DNA from: SKIA01 sp047602905 | GTDB taxonomy: Archaea; Nanobdellota; Nanobdellia; Woesearchaeales; SKIA01 | Reading direction: 5' to 3' | NCBI GenBank assembly: GCA_047602905.1 | Contig: JBLKOP010000001.1 | Coordinates: forward strand, 62,001 to 126,000 | Length of the DNA: 64,000 nt | Made by a program: the position numbers and the translations under genes | The notes under the pieces: model-generated | Told to the model about the DNA's origin: nothing | The model's database searches: none | What the model saw: only the letters and a program-made list of their open reading frames with translations | Part shown: one piece after another, positions 8,110 through 16,480 of the stretch | Position numbering within the stretch: the stretch's first letter is position 1 | How the letters are laid out: each line of letters starts with the position of its first letter

Positions 8110-8571
8110 ATGGCAGTAATGAAAAAACAAGTAAACATGTTCTTGCTCTTTCTTATCATACTTGGTATTGGGTTACTGGCAGGAGTAACTATCCTGTACC
8201 AAGGACAACTCTCTACGTTTAGTAACGACTTAGTGCAACGAAACCAAGAACTTGCTGTGTGCACAGAAGAACTTGAAGAAACCCAACAAGCACTGAGTAC
8301 TGCGCAAAGAGAACTAAGCACAAACATCGGAGATGTAGATAGAACAGTAGCGCTACTTGAAGAAAACGAGGAAGTTATTGATGAGCAACAAACACGTATT
8401 AGCGCCTTAGAAAACGAGGTTAACCGCTTAGAAGTGCGCTTATCAGAAGAGCAAACACGAGTAACGCAATTACAAACAACTATTAGTACACGAGACCAAA
8501 CAATCCTCACGCTGCAAAACCGAATCGAAGACTTAGAAGAGGATTTACAAGCCTGCCAGGATGCTTCATGA
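8110..8571 (+). CDS. Membrane-anchored coiled-coil protein
   Basis: The 153-residue protein has one N-terminal membrane helix (about residues 10-29). The rest is a long heptad-like coiled coil rich in Glu, Gln, Leu and Thr, with two cysteines, one near the start and one at the end. A TATA-like element (GTTTATAAATAC, 8076-8087) stands about 25-30 nt upstream, giving a second promoter inside the MoxR/VWA cluster. Its stop overlaps the start of the next gene (ATGA). A scaffold or spacer role in the envelope complex is inferred from shape and context only. Confidence 0.65.
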   Translation: MAVMKKQVNMFLLFLIILGIGLLAGVTILYQGQLSTFSNDLVQRNQELAVCTEELEETQQALSTAQRELSTNIGDVDRTVALLEENEEVIDEQQTRISALENEVNRLEVRLSEEQTRVTQLQTTISTRDQTILTLQNRIEDLEEDLQACQDAS

Positions 8572-9359
8572 GACAAGCAAAGAAACTCTTTAACGAACTA
8601 CGATACGAAATCATCAAGGCTCTTGTAGCAAAAGAATTCCTTAACGCAGCAATGCTTTTCTTCGCCCTGCTCATACCGTTATCACTTATGAGCATGAGCT
8701 TCTTGTACGCACTCATACCAACTGCTCTTTTCTTCGTAATAAAACTCTACCGAGCATTCAAGGATAACACCATACAAAAACTTGAGCAAGGAAACCCAGA
8801 AGTACATGAACTCCTACACACAGCGTATGAGCACCAAGAAGTAGATAGCTTAATGGTGCAAGGACTCATGTATGACTTACAAAAAAAGCTCGCAACAGTA
8901 AGCACAGGAGTACTCATAGACCCAAGACGAGCAATAGGAAAAGTGTTTGTTATAGCAATACTCGCACTCATACCGCTAGCGATATACACAGTAACTCCTT
9001 CGCTTATACAAGCAAACCCGCTTGCAGACATAGACTTTAGTGCTTTAGCAATGAGAGGAGAGAGGTTTTTTTTAGAACAAACAACACCAGTAAATCTTAG
9101 TGAGGAAGGAATAAGCTATGGAGATATTAATCTTGCTTTGCTTGGCGAAGACGAGCTGGAACTAGCGCTAAGAAGTAGTGCGGGAGCAATGGACTCTTCT
9201 AATGAGCAAGAACTACGCGAAAGAGAATTCGCTCAAGGAAGGGTAAGTGGAGAAATAGAAGTAGTGGAGTCAGAGTATGATAGCAGCGCACGAGTGTATG
9301 ATGAGAGCGAAGTAGCGCTTATTACTCGCTATAGTTGCAAGCAACGAGGAGACTGCTAA
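8568..9359 (+). CDS. Multi-span membrane protein of the MoxR/VWA cluster
   Basis: The 263-residue protein starts at an ATGA overlap with the coiled-coil gene. It has two close hydrophobic segments at about residues 27-62, a third near 125-145 (IAILALIPLAIYTVTPSL), and an acidic, Ser/Glu-rich C-terminal third ending in a short Cys-containing tail. No family is recognised with confidence. Its position between VWA proteins and MoxR suggests it is a structural membrane component of that complex. Confidence 0.6.
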   Translation: MRQAKKLFNELRYEIIKALVAKEFLNAAMLFFALLIPLSLMSMSFLYALIPTALFFVIKLYRAFKDNTIQKLEQGNPEVHELLHTAYEHQEVDSLMVQGLMYDLQKKLATVSTGVLIDPRRAIGKVFVIAILALIPLAIYTVTPSLIQANPLADIDFSALAMRGERFFLEQTTPVNLSEEGISYGDINLALLGEDELELALRSSAGAMDSSNEQELREREFAQGRVSGEIEVVESEYDSSARVYDESEVALITRYSCKQRGDC

Positions 9360-9398
9360 AAAACTATCTTTATAAACCAAGCTAGTTGTAAACTACTC

Positions 9399-10352
9399 AT
9401 GGTAGAGCAAGTAAAGAACCTGGAGAAACTCAAAGAAACCTTTGGCAACGTAGCACAAGAAGTAAGCAAAACCATTGTAGGACAACAAGAAGTTATCGAG
9501 CACATCCTCGTAGCGATACTCACCGGAAGCAACGCACTTCTAGAAAGCCCTCCAGGACTAGGAAAAACTACGCTGATAAAAAGTTTAGCGCAAGTACTTG
9601 ACTTAGACTTTAGCAGGATACAAAACACTCCTGATCTCATGCCAAGTGACATTACAGGAACGTACGTGATAGAGGAGCACGAAGGAAAAAAGACGTTTAT
9701 TTTTCAGAAAGGACCGTTATTTGCAAACATCGTTCTTGCAGACGAAATTAACCGTGCAACACCAAAAACACAAGCAGCACTTCTAGAAGCGATGCAAGAA
9801 AAACAAGTAACAGTAGGAACAGAAACGTTTTATTTAGAAGAACCGTTCTTCGTACTCGCAACACAAAACCCTATTGATAACGAGGGCGTCTATCCCTTGC
9901 CTGAAGCACAAGTAGATCGTTTCTTACTCAAAATCGTTGTGCCGTACCCGACAGCAGAAGAAGAACTAGAAATAGTTAATCGGTTCACGACAGCAGCAGA
10001 GATAACGCCAGTAAACAAACTCTTAGGGGAGAACAGCATTAAGCTCTTACAAAAACTTACTCGACAAGTACCTATAGCAGATGATATCAAGCAACGAGCA
10101 GTAAAACTTGTACAACAAACAAGAAATACGCCGGAGCGTATTGAGTACGGAGCAAGCCCGAGAGCAAGCATAGGACTCATACTCGCAGCTAAAGCACACG
10201 CGCTTATTCAGGGAAGAAAATTTGTTAGTAGCAAGGACGTAGACGCAATGGCGCTACCAGTTCTGCGGCACAGAATTATCGCTAGCTTTAGTGCGGAGAG
10301 AGAAGGAAAAACTACTGATGACCTCATCAAAGAACTCCTTGACAAGCTATAA
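9399..10352 (+). CDS. MoxR-family AAA+ ATPase
   Basis: At 317 residues this is a full-length MoxR. Walker A (ESPPGLGKTT) is at about 49-58 and Walker B with its extension (LADEINRATPKTQ) at about 113-125, followed by the sensor segment FVLATQNPIDNEG and the GASPRASIGL motif of the lid domain. MoxR ATPases are thought to act as chaperones that remodel or activate partners together with VWA proteins. The gene has its own TATA-like element (TCTTTATAAACC, 9368-9379) about 25 nt before the ATG. Its stop abuts the ATG of the DUF58 gene, so the two are cotranscribed. Confidence 0.93.
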   Translation: MVEQVKNLEKLKETFGNVAQEVSKTIVGQQEVIEHILVAILTGSNALLESPPGLGKTTLIKSLAQVLDLDFSRIQNTPDLMPSDITGTYVIEEHEGKKTFIFQKGPLFANIVLADEINRATPKTQAALLEAMQEKQVTVGTETFYLEEPFFVLATQNPIDNEGVYPLPEAQVDRFLLKIVVPYPTAEEELEIVNRFTTAAEITPVNKLLGENSIKLLQKLTRQVPIADDIKQRAVKLVQQTRNTPERIEYGASPRASIGLILAAKAHALIQGRKFVSSKDVDAMALPVLRHRIIASFSAEREGKTTDDLIKELLDKL

Positions 10353-11228
10353 ATGACTCGCAAGAACAACGGAATTGATTACGAAGACTTTCTTAAACAA
10401 CTCGACCGCTTTCGTATAGTACTAAAAAAGAACGTAAGTAGCAAGTACCAAGGAGCAAGAAAAACTACTATAGCAGGAAGCGGATTAACGTTTAAAGACT
10501 ATAAAAGCTACGTTCCAGGAGATGATTTTCGAAACCTCGACTGGAGAGTGTATGCGCGAACCAACAAGCTGTACGTGCGGCGATACGAGGAAGAACGAGA
10601 CTTAACAGTGCACATCATCGTTGATGCGAGCGCAAGCATGGATTTTGGAGTGCCAAGCAAGTACGAGTACGCAACGCTACTCGGAGTAGGGTTTGCGTAC
10701 CTAGCGCTTAAGAACAACGAAAAATTTGATTTCAGCACGTTTGCAGAAGAAATGAGTCCTGTACGTGCAAAGAAAGGAAGAAAACAACTCCTCGCACTTC
10801 TCGAGTACCTTACTCAATCACGCTTAGATGGAAAAACGGCTTTTCAAGAAAGCCTAGAGAGTGCGCGCAAAAGCATAAGTAGCAAGAGCTTAGTTATTAT
10901 TATCAGCGATTTCTTGTATGAGCCAGCAAGCGTGCAAGAAACCCTTACTCGATTCAGAAAAAGCACTGTTTTGTGCATACAAGTCCTTGATAAACAAGAA
11001 AAACACCTTAGTATACAAGGAGACATGATCCTTGAGGACGCAGAAGAAAAAACGACGCTACGAACCTTTATTACGCGAAGAGTAAAAAAAGAGTATCAAG
11101 AAAGCCTAGAAACGCACCTAGACAAGCTACGAGTGGCTTGTGAGCAAACACGAGCGGGTTTTGTAAGTGTAGGAACAGACGAAGAAATCTTTGATGCATT
11201 CTTTAGCGCGTATCAAAAACTACGATAA
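10353..11228 (+). CDS. DUF58 / VWA-like partner of MoxR
   Basis: The 291-residue protein has the DUF58 signature segment (DDFRNLDWRVYART) near residues 57-70 and a complete MIDAS motif DASAS at 91-95, so the metal-binding VWA fold looks intact. DUF58 genes sit next to moxR across bacteria and archaea and their products are presumed binding partners of the ATPase. It starts directly after the moxR stop and is the last gene of the cluster. A run of ten T residues at 11232-11240 follows its stop. Confidence 0.9.
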   Translation: MTRKNNGIDYEDFLKQLDRFRIVLKKNVSSKYQGARKTTIAGSGLTFKDYKSYVPGDDFRNLDWRVYARTNKLYVRRYEEERDLTVHIIVDASASMDFGVPSKYEYATLLGVGFAYLALKNNEKFDFSTFAEEMSPVRAKKGRKQLLALLEYLTQSRLDGKTAFQESLESARKSISSKSLVIIISDFLYEPASVQETLTRFRKSTVLCIQVLDKQEKHLSIQGDMILEDAEEKTTLRTFITRRVKKEYQESLETHLDKLRVACEQTRAGFVSVGTDEEIFDAFFSAYQKLR

Positions 11229-11230
11229 AA

Positions 11231-11275
11231 CTTTTTTTTTGTGTTTAGTTTAGATAAATAAAAAAAACATATTTT
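11231..11275. terminator. Oligo-T and A/T terminator region between convergent genes
   Basis: A C followed by a long T run (11231-11240) lies just after the DUF58 stop. An A-run/T-run block (A8-CAT-A-T5, about 11260-11275) lies just before the stop of the convergent small membrane gene. Oligo-T tracts are the usual archaeal termination signal, and the A-rich side would serve the opposite strand. Confidence 0.55.
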
Positions 11276-11283
11276 TCGCACAG

Positions 11284-11457
11284 TTACTGCTTCTCAACGA
11301 AGTAGTACACAATTGCTGTTATGATACTAAACACAATAGCAGCTACAGTCCAGACGACTTTGGCTACTGTTGATAATCGTTTGTTGTTTGCGAACACGTC
11401 ATAAATGACCCATACAGCACATAACAAGCCAATAATCCACACAATATTTCCTAACAT
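11284..11457 (-). CDS. Small two-span membrane protein, PLDc_N-like
   Basis: This short gene encodes 57 residues, starting MLGNIVWIIGLLCAVWVIYD. A second hydrophobic segment, VVWTVAAIVFSIITAIVYYF, ends shortly before the C-terminal VEKQ. The order helix, Asp/Asn/Lys turn, Lys-x-x-W, helix, Tyr resembles the phospholipase D N-terminal two-helix module, which often occurs as a free small protein of unknown role. A GGAGGT sequence lies at about 11471-11476, somewhat far (about 13 nt) from the ATG. It is divergent from tag. Confidence 0.6.
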   Translation of the reverse strand: MLGNIVWIIGLLCAVWVIYDVFANNKRLSTVAKVVWTVAAIVFSIITAIVYYFVEKQ

Positions 11458-11530
11458 AATTTTTTTTTACCTCCCTTACCATGGGTTAAGGAGGCGTTTA
11501 TTTATAAAACTGCTCGCTATCTCTATACAC

Positions 11531-12076
11531 ATGAATCGCTGTTCTTGGTGCACGAATACGTTACTGGCGGATTATCACGACACAGAATGGGGTGTTGTAG
11601 TTACTGATGAGAACACGCTCTTTGAATTTCTTATCTTAGAAGGAGCACAAGCAGGCCTTTCTTGGAATACGGTGCTGCAGAAACGAGAAGCGTACAAAGA
11701 AGTCTTCTACGGGTTTAACCCAAAACAAGTAGCTGCTATGCGTGAAGAAGACGTGCAACGACTTCTTCAAGACAAACGAATTATTAGACACGAAGGAAAA
11801 ATTCGTTCAGCAATACACAACGCAAAAATATTTTTAGAAATACAAGAAGAATTTGGAAGTTTCAGCGACTTCTTAGAACAACTCCTTCCTAGCTTACCAG
11901 TAAAAAACGTGTACGAAACACTCGCTGACATGCCAGCACAAACAACAGACTCACAACGACTTAGTAAAGAACTTAAGAAGCGAGAAATGAAGTACGTAGG
12001 AGCAACGATTTGTTACAGCTACCTACAAGCGATTGGTCTTGTTGATGACCACGAAAAAACGTGTTGGAGAGCCTAG
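11531..12076 (+). CDS. tag: DNA-3-methyladenine glycosylase I
   Basis: The 181-residue product matches the usual Tag length when started at ATG 11531. That start is supported by the family opening NRCSWC and by a TATA-like element (TTATTTATAAAA, about 11498-11509) 25-30 nt upstream. Upstream in-frame codons overlap the promoter and are rejected. Visible features are the zinc-binding N-terminal Cys residues, the ADYHDTEWG motif, the catalytic-region segment LEGAQAGLSW and a C-terminal YSYLQAIGLVDDH with the last Cys. Tag removes 3-methyladenine from alkylated DNA. The last bases overlap a convergent hypothetical gene by 4 bp. Confidence 0.93.
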   Translation: MNRCSWCTNTLLADYHDTEWGVVVTDENTLFEFLILEGAQAGLSWNTVLQKREAYKEVFYGFNPKQVAAMREEDVQRLLQDKRIIRHEGKIRSAIHNAKIFLEIQEEFGSFSDFLEQLLPSLPVKNVYETLADMPAQTTDSQRLSKELKKREMKYVGATICYSYLQAIGLVDDHEKTCWRA

Positions 12077-12474
12077 ACTTGTTGTTTATACGAAGCATGA
12101 AACACTACTTGTTCATCGTGTACGAGCTGCAAAAAAACAGGACTTACACCTAGTAGCACAGGACGAGTGTATTTGTCAATACGTAAAGAACCTTTTTGTT
12201 TAGCAGATATGTGAGCGCTAAGTAAAGAAGAAAAATATTGCTGAGTACTTATGAATCCTCTTGCAATTAACAAACCCTCTTGCTCATAAAACGTATCAGC
12301 TAATTCCTCTAAAGGAATGCGCATATCTTCATCCACGCAAGAAGCGCTAAGAACTGCTTTGCGCACAGAATACTTTTCTGCATGTAGTAACGAAAGTATT
12401 TGTGTATGTGGACGAATAATTTCGTGCTTTGAGTGAGCGTACACAAGAGAAAGTATGTTTTGAAGTGCTTGCAT
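12073..12474 (-). CDS. Hypothetical protein
   Basis: The 133-residue protein is not recognised. It is mixed alpha/beta in appearance, with an N-terminal helical half (QALQNILSLVYAHSKHEII) and a C-terminal half rich in Leu, Val and Phe. There is no signal peptide, membrane segment or cysteine pair. The upstream region has no convincing TATA element. It ends against tag with a 4-bp overlap. Reality is supported mainly by the compact fit between genes. Confidence 0.45.
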   Translation of the reverse strand: MQALQNILSLVYAHSKHEIIRPHTQILSLLHAEKYSVRKAVLSASCVDEDMRIPLEELADTFYEQEGLLIARGFISTQQYFSSLLSAHISAKQKGSLRIDKYTRPVLLGVSPVFLQLVHDEQVVFHASYKQQV

Positions 12475-12594
12475 ACAAAGAAGCAGTAGCTATGTATTCA
12501 TTACTGTTTCGAAAAAACGTGCTTGTTGTATCTTCGAGGAAGTAGTTACGAAAAGAAGTGTTTAAATACTGCTGTTAATACCTTGAACACACGC

Positions 12595-13242
12595 ATGAAC
12601 CCACTGCTTAGAGAACTCAATCAAATAAATCGCCACTACAAGGCACAGCAGCGAGAAGCACGCGAAGCTCTTGTTAGTGCAAGCAAAGCACAACGAGAAC
12701 TTCAAACGATTCACGAAGACTTTCCAGAAAAAGAACTGGATCATCTTATTCCTTTGTTTGAGCAAGACGTAGAGCAAGAACGAAGAAAAGAAAATCTTAT
12801 CAACAATAAACGAATAAGAAGTTTAGGAAGAGAACTAGACTATCGATCAAACACTTTACTTGATAGAGTCTACGCAGGAGAAACAACCGTACGAGAAGAA
12901 CTCTTTTTATCCCTGAAAGAACGACTACACAAAACAACTCTACAAGAACAAGAACTACACAGTGATTTTTACGAACTTATGCTAATAACAAAAGAACCCT
13001 TTGATACACAATCAAAATATTTCTTAGAAGCAGACCTTGAACAGAAACGTTTCATAAATAAATGGTGGACTCCTAGCCCAGTTTCGTTAGTACTATCCGT
13101 TAATAAATCATTATCTGATCAAATCATTAAACAAACAAGCATGAGAAACTCTGCTAATAAGCTACTGATGCAAGCAAATAAGTTAGATGCCTATATACGA
13201 GAAACACAGCCACAACTACGTCTATACTTTCCAGCCTCCTAA
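12595..13242 (+). CDS. Hypothetical coiled-coil protein
   Basis: The start is set at ATG 12595 because a TATA-like element (GTTTAAATAC, 12559-12568) lies about 27-35 nt before it; codons upstream would precede the expected transcript start. The 215-residue product is almost entirely charged helix, rich in Glu, Gln, Lys, Arg and Leu, with long heptad stretches and one more hydrophobic segment with the motif NKWWTPSP near residue 157. No family is recognised. It ends three bases before the stop of the convergent RNase HI gene. Confidence 0.55.
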   Translation: MNPLLRELNQINRHYKAQQREAREALVSASKAQRELQTIHEDFPEKELDHLIPLFEQDVEQERRKENLINNKRIRSLGRELDYRSNTLLDRVYAGETTVREELFLSLKERLHKTTLQEQELHSDFYELMLITKEPFDTQSKYFLEADLEQKRFINKWWTPSPVSLVLSVNKSLSDQIIKQTSMRNSANKLLMQANKLDAYIRETQPQLRLYFPAS

Positions 13243-13245
13243 TAT

Positions 13246-13638
13246 TTACACGCGCATAGCAGCTTGTTTGCTGAGCTCATCAGCAACACTGTTTTCTTCT
13301 CGAGGAACGTAACTAATAGTAAACGAACTAAGTTGCTGCGCTAACGCCCAAATAGCTTCTGCTAAGGGAAGTAGTTTCTCATCCTTAATGCGCCAGTTCT
13401 TACTGACTTGCTCAACAACTAACTTGCTATCAAGAAACGCCTCTACCTCAGTAACTCCCATATCAAGAGCTAACTGCAACGCCTTAAGAAGAGCGGAGTA
13501 CTCAGCAACGTTATTAGTACCTACTCCATGAAAAAACTTTTCTTTACGAACACCCAGACTCGTCTCTATAACCACACCAAGACCCATAGGACCAGGATTG
13601 CCCAGGCAAGCACCATCAGTATGAATAGTTGCTTTCAT
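13246..13638 (-). CDS. rnhA: Ribonuclease HI-type protein
   Basis: The 130-residue protein has the RNase H fold order and carboxylates: IHTDGACLGNPGP with the first Asp, NVAEYSALLKAL with the Glu, FLDSKLVVEQ with the second Asp, and REENSVADELSKQA with the last Asp. It lacks the basic handle region of E. coli RNase HI, as is common in archaeal, short bacterial and plant-like forms. The enzyme cuts the RNA strand of RNA-DNA hybrids. It follows lysS in an operon with an ATGA overlap (13635-13638). Confidence 0.9.
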   Translation of the reverse strand: MKATIHTDGACLGNPGPMGLGVVIETSLGVRKEKFFHGVGTNNVAEYSALLKALQLALDMGVTEVEAFLDSKLVVEQVSKNWRIKDEKLLPLAEAIWALAQQLSSFTISYVPREENSVADELSKQAAMRV

Positions 13639-15086
13639 TGTTTTGGCTTCATAGCAGGAAAGAAAATAACGTCACGAATACTGGTGGTATTCGTAAGTAA
13701 CATGACTAAACGATCAATACCGATACCTATACCGCCAGTAGGAGGCATGCCGTACTTCATAGCCTCAACAAAATCTTCATCCATAGGGTGTGCTTCGTCA
13801 TCTCCTGCAACTCGCTCATCAACTTGCTGGCGCAAACGAGCTTCTTGGTCGCGAGGATCAGTAAGTTCGCTGTACGCGTTAGCAATCTCCCAGCCATTAA
13901 TGAAGAGCTCAAAACGCTCAACGTACCGCTCATCTTTGCGATGAATTTTTGTTAACGGACTGGTCTCAACAGGGTAATCAGTGATGAAGGTAGGCTGAAT
14001 AAGTTGCTCCTCAACGAGTTCTTCAAACAACGCAAGAACAGCGTAGCCCCAAGTAGGCTGGTTAGGAGTTGCTTTGTGCTTCTTACAATACGCAAGGATC
14101 TCCTGCTCATCCATATCCTCCACGTTAAGATTAGCGTATTTCTTAATAGCATCCACCATGCGTAAACGAGTAAACGGAAGCTTCAGACTAATCGTTTCTG
14201 TACCAACAACTACTTTTGGCTCTCCATGCAACTGCTGTGCTAAACCACTAATGAGCTGCTCGGCTTGTTGCATCATAACAGTATAATCAGCGTACGCCTG
14301 GTACCACTCAACCTGCGTAAACTCTGGGTTGTGCGTGGTATCAACTCCTTCGTTACGAAAATCTCTTGCTATCTCATAAATCTTCTCAAAACCACCAATG
14401 ACTAGTCGCTTCAGGTACAACTCGTTACTAATACGAAGATATAAGTCCTGCTTAAGAGCGTTGTGATGAGTAACAAACGGACGAGCATTAGCGCCCCCGT
14501 AAATAGGTTGCAAGATAGGCGTTTCTACCTCTAAAAACCCTTGTTTATCAAGGAACTTACGAATACCACTAATGACTTTACTTCTTTTTACGAAACGATC
14601 CTTACTCTCAGGATTATAGAGTAAATCAAGGTATCGTTTACGATAACGAATCTCTACGTCTTGTATTCCATGATACTTCTCAGGCATAGGCATAAGGTTC
14701 TTTGAAAGAAGGGTTAATTGATGAGCACGAACAGTAATCTCATCTGTTTTTGTACGAAACACAGGACCAGCAACACCAACGATGTCACCAACATCTAAGT
14801 TCTTTAGTAAGGAGAACTCCTTAGTATCGTTTTTACTCAGAAGAACTTGTATCTGCCCAGAATCATCTTGTACCTTAAGAAAAGCAAGTTTTCCCATATC
14901 CCGAGAAAACATTACTCGACCAGCAACACTAACAATCTCCTCAGAAGGAGTGCTCGTAACGTTCTTAAACTCCTCAAGAACCGTTTTTGCTTGGTGAGTT
15001 ACGTCGTAGCGGTGAGGGTACGCGGTAATACCTGCTTCTTCAAGAGCAGCGAGTTTATCGTGTTTATCAGCAATAATGTCATCCAT
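13635..15086 (-). CDS. lysS: Lysyl-tRNA synthetase, class II
   Basis: Started at ATG 15086 (MDDIIADKHDKLA), the protein has 483 residues. The minus-strand TATA-like element (CTTTTAAAC, about 15107-15118) lies about 25 nt upstream, and an ATG three codons earlier is less favoured. It has an N-terminal OB-fold anticodon domain (VAGRVMFSRDMGK) and class II motifs 2 (RNEGVDTTHNPEFTQ) and 3 (GIGIGIDRLVMLLTN). It charges tRNA-Lys. Many euryarchaea use class I LysRS instead, so the class II form is a lineage marker. It overlaps the downstream RNase HI gene by 4 bp. Confidence 0.96.
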   Translation of the reverse strand: MDDIIADKHDKLAALEEAGITAYPHRYDVTHQAKTVLEEFKNVTSTPSEEIVSVAGRVMFSRDMGKLAFLKVQDDSGQIQVLLSKNDTKEFSLLKNLDVGDIVGVAGPVFRTKTDEITVRAHQLTLLSKNLMPMPEKYHGIQDVEIRYRKRYLDLLYNPESKDRFVKRSKVISGIRKFLDKQGFLEVETPILQPIYGGANARPFVTHHNALKQDLYLRISNELYLKRLVIGGFEKIYEIARDFRNEGVDTTHNPEFTQVEWYQAYADYTVMMQQAEQLISGLAQQLHGEPKVVVGTETISLKLPFTRLRMVDAIKKYANLNVEDMDEQEILAYCKKHKATPNQPTWGYAVLALFEELVEEQLIQPTFITDYPVETSPLTKIHRKDERYVERFELFINGWEIANAYSELTDPRDQEARLRQQVDERVAGDDEAHPMDEDFVEAMKYGMPPTGGIGIGIDRLVMLLTNTTSIRDVIFFPAMKPKQ

Positions 15087-15200
15087 AAGCAACAAGAAGG
15101 AAAGAATTGTTTAAAAGAGTTAGCGTACAACAAAGCTCACTGGACACACTGGACATGCACGGCCAAGATGCTTATAAGTAAGAAGAAGTATGTTTCTTAC

Positions 15201-15596
15201 ATGGCTTCAGAAACCCAAACCCGAACTGAAAACGAACAATACATACAACCACTCATGGACAAAGCATTCTTTGGCAAAGATAACTGCCTAACCGTGCAGC
15301 TGCGAGCAAAGAACGTGTACTTTAAATGGGGAAAAAAAGTTGGTGAGCAATGGGAGTGGAAGAACGTAAAGTTTAGTGATGTCGAGCTAGGAGATATTCT
15401 TCGATTATTACAAGGAGACGTAAGCGAGGTAAAGTTTTATCATTCCTTTAACGAGGAGAGCACACAAATATGGGGTTCTCGACTCAAAGACAAAGTAGTA
15501 CTTAAAGCAGCAGACTACACGAAAGGACTAAGCGCAGGAGAGCAGAAAGTCCTAGAAGTACTGCTCACACACGCTATTTGGATGATGAACGTATAA
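15201..15596 (+). CDS. Hypothetical protein with leaderless promoter
   Basis: The start at ATG 15201 (MASETQTRTENEQ) is supported by a TATA-like element (GCTTATAAGTA, 15170-15180) about 25 nt upstream; the longer upstream open frame runs through the divergent lysS gene and is rejected. The 131-residue protein has a beta-rich middle (LTVQLRAKNVYFKWGKK, then WEWKNVKFSDV) and a helical C terminus. It is not recognised. The pattern suggests a small single-domain nucleic-acid or protein-binding protein, but nothing proves it. Confidence 0.6.
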   Translation: MASETQTRTENEQYIQPLMDKAFFGKDNCLTVQLRAKNVYFKWGKKVGEQWEWKNVKFSDVELGDILRLLQGDVSEVKFYHSFNEESTQIWGSRLKDKVVLKAADYTKGLSAGEQKVLEVLLTHAIWMMNV

Positions 15597-15626
15597 GTAT
15601 AAAAACAACTGCTACCTACTACTAGT

Positions 15627-15872
15627 ATGGTTTGGTTTGAGCTCTCAACACTCATTATCGTTATACTCATCGTAGTAGCGTTGTTCTGGTTATTTAAGAA
15701 AACAATAGCGCTGGTTATTAACAGCATCATAGGCTTCTTCGCACTTTTCTTTGCAAGCCTGTTTTTGCCAGAACTACAAATAGGCTTTTGGAGTATTATC
15801 ATAACAGCAATAGGAGGAATTTTTGGCTTCTTAGCAATCATCATCCTTCACTTACTCGGAATAGCGTTCTGA
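15627..15872 (+). CDS. BofA-like small membrane protein
   Basis: The 81-residue protein consists of three hydrophobic helices. The central NSIIGFFALFFASLF, the glycine-rich AIGGIFGFLAII and the ending HLLGIAF match the pro-sigma-K processing inhibitor BofA family, which also occurs in archaea where no sigma factor exists and the role is unknown. A TATA-like element (GTATAAGTATAAAAAC, 15591-15606) lies about 25 nt before the ATG. It sits between an unknown gene and L10e, with its own promoter. Confidence 0.7.
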   Translation: MVWFELSTLIIVILIVVALFWLFKKTIALVINSIIGFFALFFASLFLPELQIGFWSIIITAIGGIFGFLAIIILHLLGIAF

Positions 15873-15916
15873 AGAGGTAAACTTATAAACAAAACGTTGT
15901 TTCACCACGTATACTC

Positions 15917-16480
15917 ATGGCAAAAGATAGAAAATTTGTAGCTTACAGACGCCTCGAGCGGCCGTACACAAGAAAAAGTAAGTACCGAAAGTACATGTAC
16001 GTACGAGGACGACCACACAACAAGCTAAACAGATACGTCATGGGAAACAGAACACGAACGTTTCCAGTAAGCGTGCGTCTTGTAAGCAAGACGGGACTAC
16101 AAATCCGTCACAGCGCCTTAGAAGCAGGAAGAATGGCAGCTAACCGGCGCATGGAAACACGCCTAGGAAGAAGCAACTTCTACATGAGAATACACACCTT
16201 TCCACACCACGTACTACGAGAAAACGCTCTGGCAAGCGGAGCAGGAGCAGACCGTCTCTCTACAGGAATGAAGAAAAGCTTTGGAAAACCTGTGGGTGTA
16301 GCTGCACAAATACCTAAAGGAAAAATTATTTTTGAAATAGGTGTAGAAGAAAAAAACGTTCAACTCGCAAAAGACGCATTACGCCTCGTACGCAACAAAC
16401 TTCCTAACGACTACTACATACAAGTCGAGAACCAACCAACAGGAAGTAATGAGAAAGTAAATACGAAACTCAACTTATAA
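15917..16480 (+). CDS. rpl10e: 50S ribosomal protein L10e (uL16 family)
   Basis: The 187-residue protein shows the archaeal L10e pattern: an N-terminal basic segment with RPYTRKSKYR, the conserved HSALEAGRMAANR and FPHHVLRENA, then KKSFGKPVGVAAQI. L10e binds 23S rRNA near the tRNA sites of the large subunit. A TATA-like element (ACTTATAAAC, 15881-15890) lies about 27 nt before the ATG, so the transcript is likely leaderless. The 3' end overlaps the convergent NOG1 gene by 6 bp. Confidence 0.97.
   Translation: MAKDRKFVAYRRLERPYTRKSKYRKYMYVRGRPHNKLNRYVMGNRTRTFPVSVRLVSKTGLQIRHSALEAGRMAANRRMETRLGRSNFYMRIHTFPHHVLRENALASGAGADRLSTGMKKSFGKPVGVAAQIPKGKIIFEIGVEEKNVQLAKDALRLVRNKLPNDYYIQVENQPTGSNEKVNTKLNL

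Noticed and set aside
14847..15200. Upstream extension of the gene starting at 15201
   Set aside because: It runs antisense through lysS and across the TATA element; the ATG at 15201 has correct promoter spacing.
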